DNA of 64,000 bases, from assembly GCA_036346255.1 (NCBI GenBank), contig CM070619.1, positions 38,508,342-38,572,341 on the forward strand, given 5' to 3'. This stretch comes from Ampelocalamus luodianensis. Its lineage: Eukaryota > Streptophyta > Magnoliopsida > Poales > Poaceae. A program made the translations under genes and the position numbers. How positions within the stretch are numbered: position 1 is the first letter of the stretch; every line of letters starts with the position of its first letter. A model generated the notes under the pieces. The model was given only the letters and a program-made list of their open reading frames with translations. It was not told where the DNA came from and searched no databases. Of the stretch, positions 59,134 through 64,000 are shown in pieces.

Positions 59134-62100
59134 TGTAATAAACTCTAATTTTATGAATGATAATAAAATGTTTTATAAGCGAAATGATGTCTTGTTCATA
59201 ATGATAATACTGAGGTTGTTCATAGCATCACTGTTCATTTTCACAGATTGGGCATTATGTTGAAAATGAAAACTTTCCTTTTCTAGCCAAAATCTAAAAC
59301 CCATTTGAAGTTTCAAAGGAAATACAAGACAATGCTTGTATTATGACTGGGAGGTATTTTTATCAAAGCCTAGATAATTTATTTTGCCCACAAATAAATT
59401 TTGTTGAATTTTCAGAAATTATTTTGCCTTGAATAAAAATATTTGTCTTTAAATCAGCCTATTCAGGTTAAGGTAATTATTTATAAATTTTAAAAATGAA
59501 ACCGTAGTTTTCAAAATTTATTTGGGAAATATATCATCCCAGTAGCCTTCCTGCAAAATTTCATGAATTTACAAATTTATTTACTAATTCTAAAGCCCGG
59601 TCAAACTTTTAAATATTGAATTTAGGGCTAGTCAACACTTCAGGTCTAAACCCAAACCTTAGCACTGTAGTGACTCGAATCCAATGAGGTTGAGTCCAAC
59701 CGGTGCGTTTGGTCGCTCGATCACGCTGAGCGCGAGCCCAACTTCACGCATCAGCGAGCCGTTGATCTCCAATCGAACGGACGGGATTTACGACGCCGCA
59801 TGGTCTATCCACGTATGCGAAGCAATCTCCACCATTGGATCTCCATCCCACCGCATCCAGCTTAGGTTTGAAATCTTAGTGCACCTCGATCTCGTGACCG
59901 TTGATGTCCAATTAAACAGATCAGATTCATTGGGTTGTTTGGATCGCCGAATGCCACAGTGAATCTGAGCCCTTGGATCTAGATCGGGTGATCGACAGGG
60001 ACGATAACAATCGGACCTCCGGATCCTCTCTTGATCTCCACCGTTGATCTTAGATCCAACCGCGCCGCCCTTTTTGTTTTTGAACTTAAAGGAGCGCAGT
60101 CATCTTTGGCCGTTGATTCAAATCCTCACGCGCCCTTTTTACCGTGTGCATTTAGGGCCCAATTTTATTGGACCGTTGGATTTAATCGTAGGATCCGTAA
60201 TGAGATGACATTCGGACCTCCGGATCTTCCTAAATCTTGACCGTAGAAAACCAATCTGACGGTGCCATGCCATCTCATTTAAAGCGACGTGTATCAATTT
60301 TAGATCGATCGTTGGATTCTAATCCAACGCCCCTCTTTGAATATAACCCGCGGACTTCCGTAGAGCTCCATTAAATCTCAATCGTCCATGTGAGATCGCT
60401 CGACCCATATTAAATGATCTCGATTAAATCTTTTTAACACCTAATTTCATCGCAGCCGCCCATCTCTAATCGGACAGTCGATGTTCCTTTGGGTTTTAGC
60501 AGCGCGCGCATCGCGCGCCGCCAGAGGGTCCGCATGTCGTGAGTCATCTCTCTTCCTCTTGCTCTGCTTGCGCGCCGCGGCTTTGTGAGCAGTAGAGGCG
60601 TTATCCAAGGATCATGCAACTATTGTCCTGATATTTAGCACTAATTGGACACCTCATCAACTCTAGACACTTCTCCTTTGCACTGTAGTTCAACCTTTAT
60701 ATATATACCCTAGCTTTTTGCTGCTGCCATTGTTGACCAAGGGAGCTCTTCATCTTCCATCGCCGTTCTAGTGGAGTTTCTTGCTCCTACATTTTGCTTA
60801 TCCATCCTAAGCGCTGGTTTCACCTTGTAATAAGGATTTAGCATATTTTGTAGGATTAAACCAGAGTTTATTTCTCTATTGGTCAAAGTCGGTTTTAGGA
60901 ACCTTCGGTGTTTCTCATACTCTGGTAAGCTAAGGCCTTATTTCTTGTCATCTCAAGTACACTAAGAACCTCCGTAGCTCACATGAATCATTCACTTGTA
61001 CATAAGTAGCTCCAACCTTCTTTAAACTGAAAAGTTGTTTTCATAACTTTTCGGTCTTTCATATCGTTTTCCAGTTCTAGGGTTTCCCTGGCTATCCTTT
61101 TAGCCTAGTTAGCTCTTAGTTGAACCCTAGTAGCATAATCAGTTGTTCTTTTGATTCTTGTTGTCATCTATTTAACTTTGTAGCAAAGGTCTACCTCTGT
61201 CATCTGTTGTCGACCCAACCGACAACTTCTGTATTTCATTAGTTTCTGTAACTTGACCGATTAGGGTTAGATTAGGGTTAGCCTGGGGTATTATTTATCC
61301 TAAATATCAGACTAAGCTTCAATTTAGGATCTTTTACTTGGTCTATTTTCCATTAACCCGAAATCTGCAGTCTGCCCTGTTTTCCTTTCTTTTCAAAATC
61401 TGAAAACTGTAAACTTGATCGAAACTCTAGTTTCTGTCATTTGAAAGCAGTAGGTGATAGTATGGTCTATTATCTTTATTGGGGTAGATGTAACTTAAGC
61501 ATATTGTTAATTATGCATTACCATCTTGATCATATATTTCCTGTTCATTTTATTTTTCTGCCAGTTTTCATATTCATTAGATTTTATTGTTTCTTTTTAG
61601 AATCTGGTTCTTCTGAGGTGTTTGATTCTATTTCTGAGCAACCAGAGCCTGCATAAGAAGTATATTATTATCAAGGCAAGCATCCTCTTTGCACCATATT
61701 GATCCCAAAGTTTTATACAATAGATTTTCCAAATACAGTGACACCTGTTGTATGCTAATTTTCTGAAAATACAATTGTGATATGTTAGTAGGTAGTTATG
61801 GCCTAACATTGGGGTTTACCTTAAATCTGAAGATACACTCAAAACTTAGAGTAGGGTTGTACACTACGATATTTAATTTCAGAATTTTGCTTAGACATGC
61901 AGTCCATAGAACGTTAGAGTTTGGCAAGATTGTCTTGTCAAACCTGGGAGCAACAAATAAATTTCAGTCTTTTTAACTCTTTGCCCAGTTTCTTTAAATC
62001 AGATTTGAATTTTAAATTTCAATTGATCTGGACAAGAGGAAGCTAGTGGTGGTGCCTTCGTGCACGAGATTGGGAAATGTGGTGGACTTGTCTAGACCGA

Positions 62101-63477
62101 ATAAGGACTGAACTCTGACTATTCAATTGAAGTCCCAACGTGCTTCCACACGCGGTGTATGGGTATTTGTTTGGTTAAGTAAATGGTTAATGCTATTGAG
62201 TTGGAGACAGGGGAGTAAGGATATGTGTATTGATCTTGTATGGCATAGATGCTTAGGTCTTCGGGCTGCGTCTTATCCCATGTGAGTTTTATATCTATAT
62301 CAGATGTTCTTAGAAGGGTGAGGGCGTATTTGTGTTCCACCGCATGTACGTATCTTAAAGATGCCTATTGCAATCTAGTATGTGTAGCGAACACAACCTG
62401 TATTTCTTTTGTTTGGGTCGGCATTCCTGACGCAACATGTGTGCCCCAGTTAAGCAGATGCTATCAGTCGTTGTTTAAGCGAGATCAGTTCACACATGGG
62501 TAACCAACTCAATAGTGTCAACTTGTTGAAAAATACCAAATCTTAGTTTACCCGGCCGACATACCAAAGGTGGTGTGCTAATATTCCGGAGGCTTACGTG
62601 CTAACTAAGTCGTGTGGGTAAAGTTGTACACCCCTGCAGGGTATTAAACTATTCGAATAGCCATGTCCACGGTCATGGACGATAACTTGAGTTGATGTCA
62701 CCTGTATAGAATTTTGTTTTCAACTAATGTTTGGGTTTTGATTCAGCATGAGGGAATTCATGCAATGTACTATTTACTTTTACATTTCTTTACTGACCGT
62801 TTTTTTCAAACTTTGATTTATTAAATTGCTTTATCAAAACCTAGCAATTGTAGGTTAAGATGTATTGCTTTATGCAAAATTGAACCAATATACCTTCCTA
62901 TTGTAACCTTATGCATGTACAAATTCTACTCGTTTCTATAGGTTCTACCAAACACTTTCTTTTATTAGTTTGTGCAAGTCTTGCTGAGTACTATCCGTAC
63001 TCAAAGTGCTATAACCTATTGTTGCAGGTGAGGACGGTTATTTATATGAAGTGTCCGTTAGCGCGATCGTGGTGACGCTAACGAGTGAAGCTATTTCTTT
63101 CCTCCACGCAATAGCCTACGGGTGATGGGGCCATTGGTGATTTTTGTCGCTTTATTCGCGCTCGTTGTCGGTCTTTTGTAGTGACCAAGTCACTTGATAT
63201 TGTAGTATTAAGTCGAAGATTGTAAACTTATGTTTAATTATGTAAATGTATGACTTGTATGTGTATGATGCAATGTTGTTTAAGGATATATGAAATGGTC
63301 ACTAATCCGGGAACCATTGTAAGACATATATCCGAAGCTTTGAATATTGGATTTGTTACTTATTAAATTTAAGCTTCTAGCGTGATCTTTAATAAAGGAG
63401 CAAAGACTGTTCCTTAATTAAGAATTGTGCTACAAGATAATTTTAATTAAGCACATTTCCAATATTCGGGTCTCCAC
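59134..63477 (+). repeat. 5' LTR of a plus-strand element cut by the window end
   Basis: It starts TGTAATAAACTC and ends GGGTCTCCAC just before a PBS, 4.34 kb. It contains the reverse complement of features of the minus-strand LTRs: CTATTCGAATAG at 62649 followed by 'ccatgtccacggtcatgga', 'ccgttgatctccaatcgaacgg' blocks at 59760-60240, and a TATA box at 60698. It is therefore a family relative in opposite orientation, inserted in D2. The start is set by the break in D2 similarity. The element continues beyond 64000. Confidence 0.7.
60698..60707 (+). promoter_or_regulatory. TATA box of the plus-strand LTR
   Basis: TATATATATA followed by CCCTAGC, about 1.56 kb into the LTR. The downstream text is less GC-rich and has a transcript-like character. 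Confidence 0.55.
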
Positions 63478-63479
63478 GT

Positions 63480-63491
63480 TGGTATCTGAGC
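63480..63491 (+). other. Primer binding site of the right-edge element
   Basis: TGGTATCTGAGC differs by one base from the initiator tRNA-Met complement and follows the LTR end by two or three bases. The first 200 bases after it are a T-rich leader. Confidence 0.75.
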
Positions 63492-63697
63492 ATACGTTGT
63501 TCTGTAGGTTAGAAATAGCATGGTCGTTGTTATTAGAGAGTCTTCTGAGAGAATTATTTTCAAGTTAGTAATATAATTTTGAACATTTAAGGATGACATC
63601 TTTTATTTCTTATCTTCTCTAGTAACAATTCTTTTCTCACTTTTCTGTTGATCTTTCAAGAGTGAATTGATTTCTTATCTTGTCTTTTTGTCTATAG

Positions 63698-64000
63698 ATG
63701 AGCGGGTGGTACTTGGTCAAGGAGACCCGAGCTGAAGAAGTGGATGGATTTCTGGCTTTGCTGCGTGATATGATGTGGCGAGCCAGCTTCACCTATCAGC
63801 CGGAATATGCCATCTATCGATGAGACCAAGGACCAGGGATGGAAGAGTACCGCGCCATCATCAACGTCATCGCTAGGCAGGTGGTGGGTAGTATCCCGTA
63901 CTGTGTCCAGTCACTTGCTACTTCTGAGTCTATGGCGGTTCAGGAAGCTGCTAGTAGGATGATGAGTCTCCGTCGTCATGATTTGACGGAGTTGTCTCAA
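63698..64000 (+). pseudogene. Retroelement first ORF, dsRNA-binding-domain-like, one in-frame stop
   Basis: From the ATG at 63698 the frame reads 41 codons to a TGA (63821-63823). It then stays open in the same frame to the window end, 59 codons. Text on both sides of the stop together has the order of a double-stranded-RNA-binding domain. There is a helix-like start (FLALLRDMM), an aromatic strand (FTYQPEY), a GPG turn, a strand EEYRAIINV, then SMAVQEAASRMMSLRR, like the final Ala-rich helix. The basic residues that contact RNA at that helix are weak. Position just after a PBS and leader makes it the first gene of the retroelement, where gag would normally be. It is cut by the window edge. 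The domain match is an inference by eye. The stop may be a mutation or a sequencing error. Confidence 0.5.

Noticed and set aside
60031..60240. 69-codon plus-strand open frame
   Set aside because: It lies upstream of the TATA box in the right-edge LTR and is made of the repeated 'ccgttgatc' blocks; no motif.

Overview
This 64 kb window looks like intergenic DNA of a large grass (Poaceae) nuclear genome. It is almost entirely nested LTR retrotransposons. Primer binding sites matching initiator tRNA-Met, 5-bp target duplications, polypurine tracts and broken gag, protease and pol fragments support this. No intact host gene is visible. The only host-gene candidate is a short exon-like start with a TATA box near 24.2 kb, broken by an insertion. 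The grass assignment is an inference from repeat types, such as the copia LTR opening TGTTGGTGATATG.

Left half (1-24115). Two LTR fragments (1-604, 605-2454) precede a minus-strand Ty3/gypsy element, called E0 here. It has a partial 3' LTR at 2455-2919 and a gag-protease pseudogene at 2920-5061. A long leader follows at 5062-6526 and 13764-14195, then a PBS at 14196-14207 and a 5' LTR at 14210-14843 plus 24084-24115. Element N1 (6532-13758, TSD AGGAT) sits inside the E0 leader. A plus-strand element (14844-24078, TSD AAGCG) splits the E0 5' LTR. It has two 2.46 kb LTRs around a 4.3 kb core with no recognisable protein.

Middle (24116-26933). About 2.3 kb of possibly ancestral sequence holds the broken gene start, its promoter-like region and a degenerate tandem repeat. 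A short TGTAACACCCC fragment, perhaps an LTR end, follows.

Right half (26934-64000). This is a four-layer nest. LTR D1 (26934-27532 and 52214-54950) holds a solo copia LTR (27533-52208, TSD GAGGT). That holds long-LTR element OUT (27721-50807, LTRs about 4.4 kb, TSD AATG(T)). The left LTR of OUT holds a related element IN (31032-43415, LTRs 4.8 and 5.1 kb, TSD GTAGG). D1 is followed by a related truncated LTR, D2 (54951-59133), interrupted by a plus-strand LTR (59134-63477) with its PBS and the first coding sequence of its interior.

OUT and IN have very long LTRs and short interiors without pol, so they look non-autonomous (LARD-like) and would need enzymes supplied elsewhere. IN keeps a gag-like pseudogene with a row of CCHC zinc knuckles. 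The plus-strand element at the right edge opens with a sequence resembling a double-stranded-RNA-binding domain. Short palindromes recur at matching places in several LTRs. All repeat comparisons were made by eye; small indels between copies may be real decay or assembly error.
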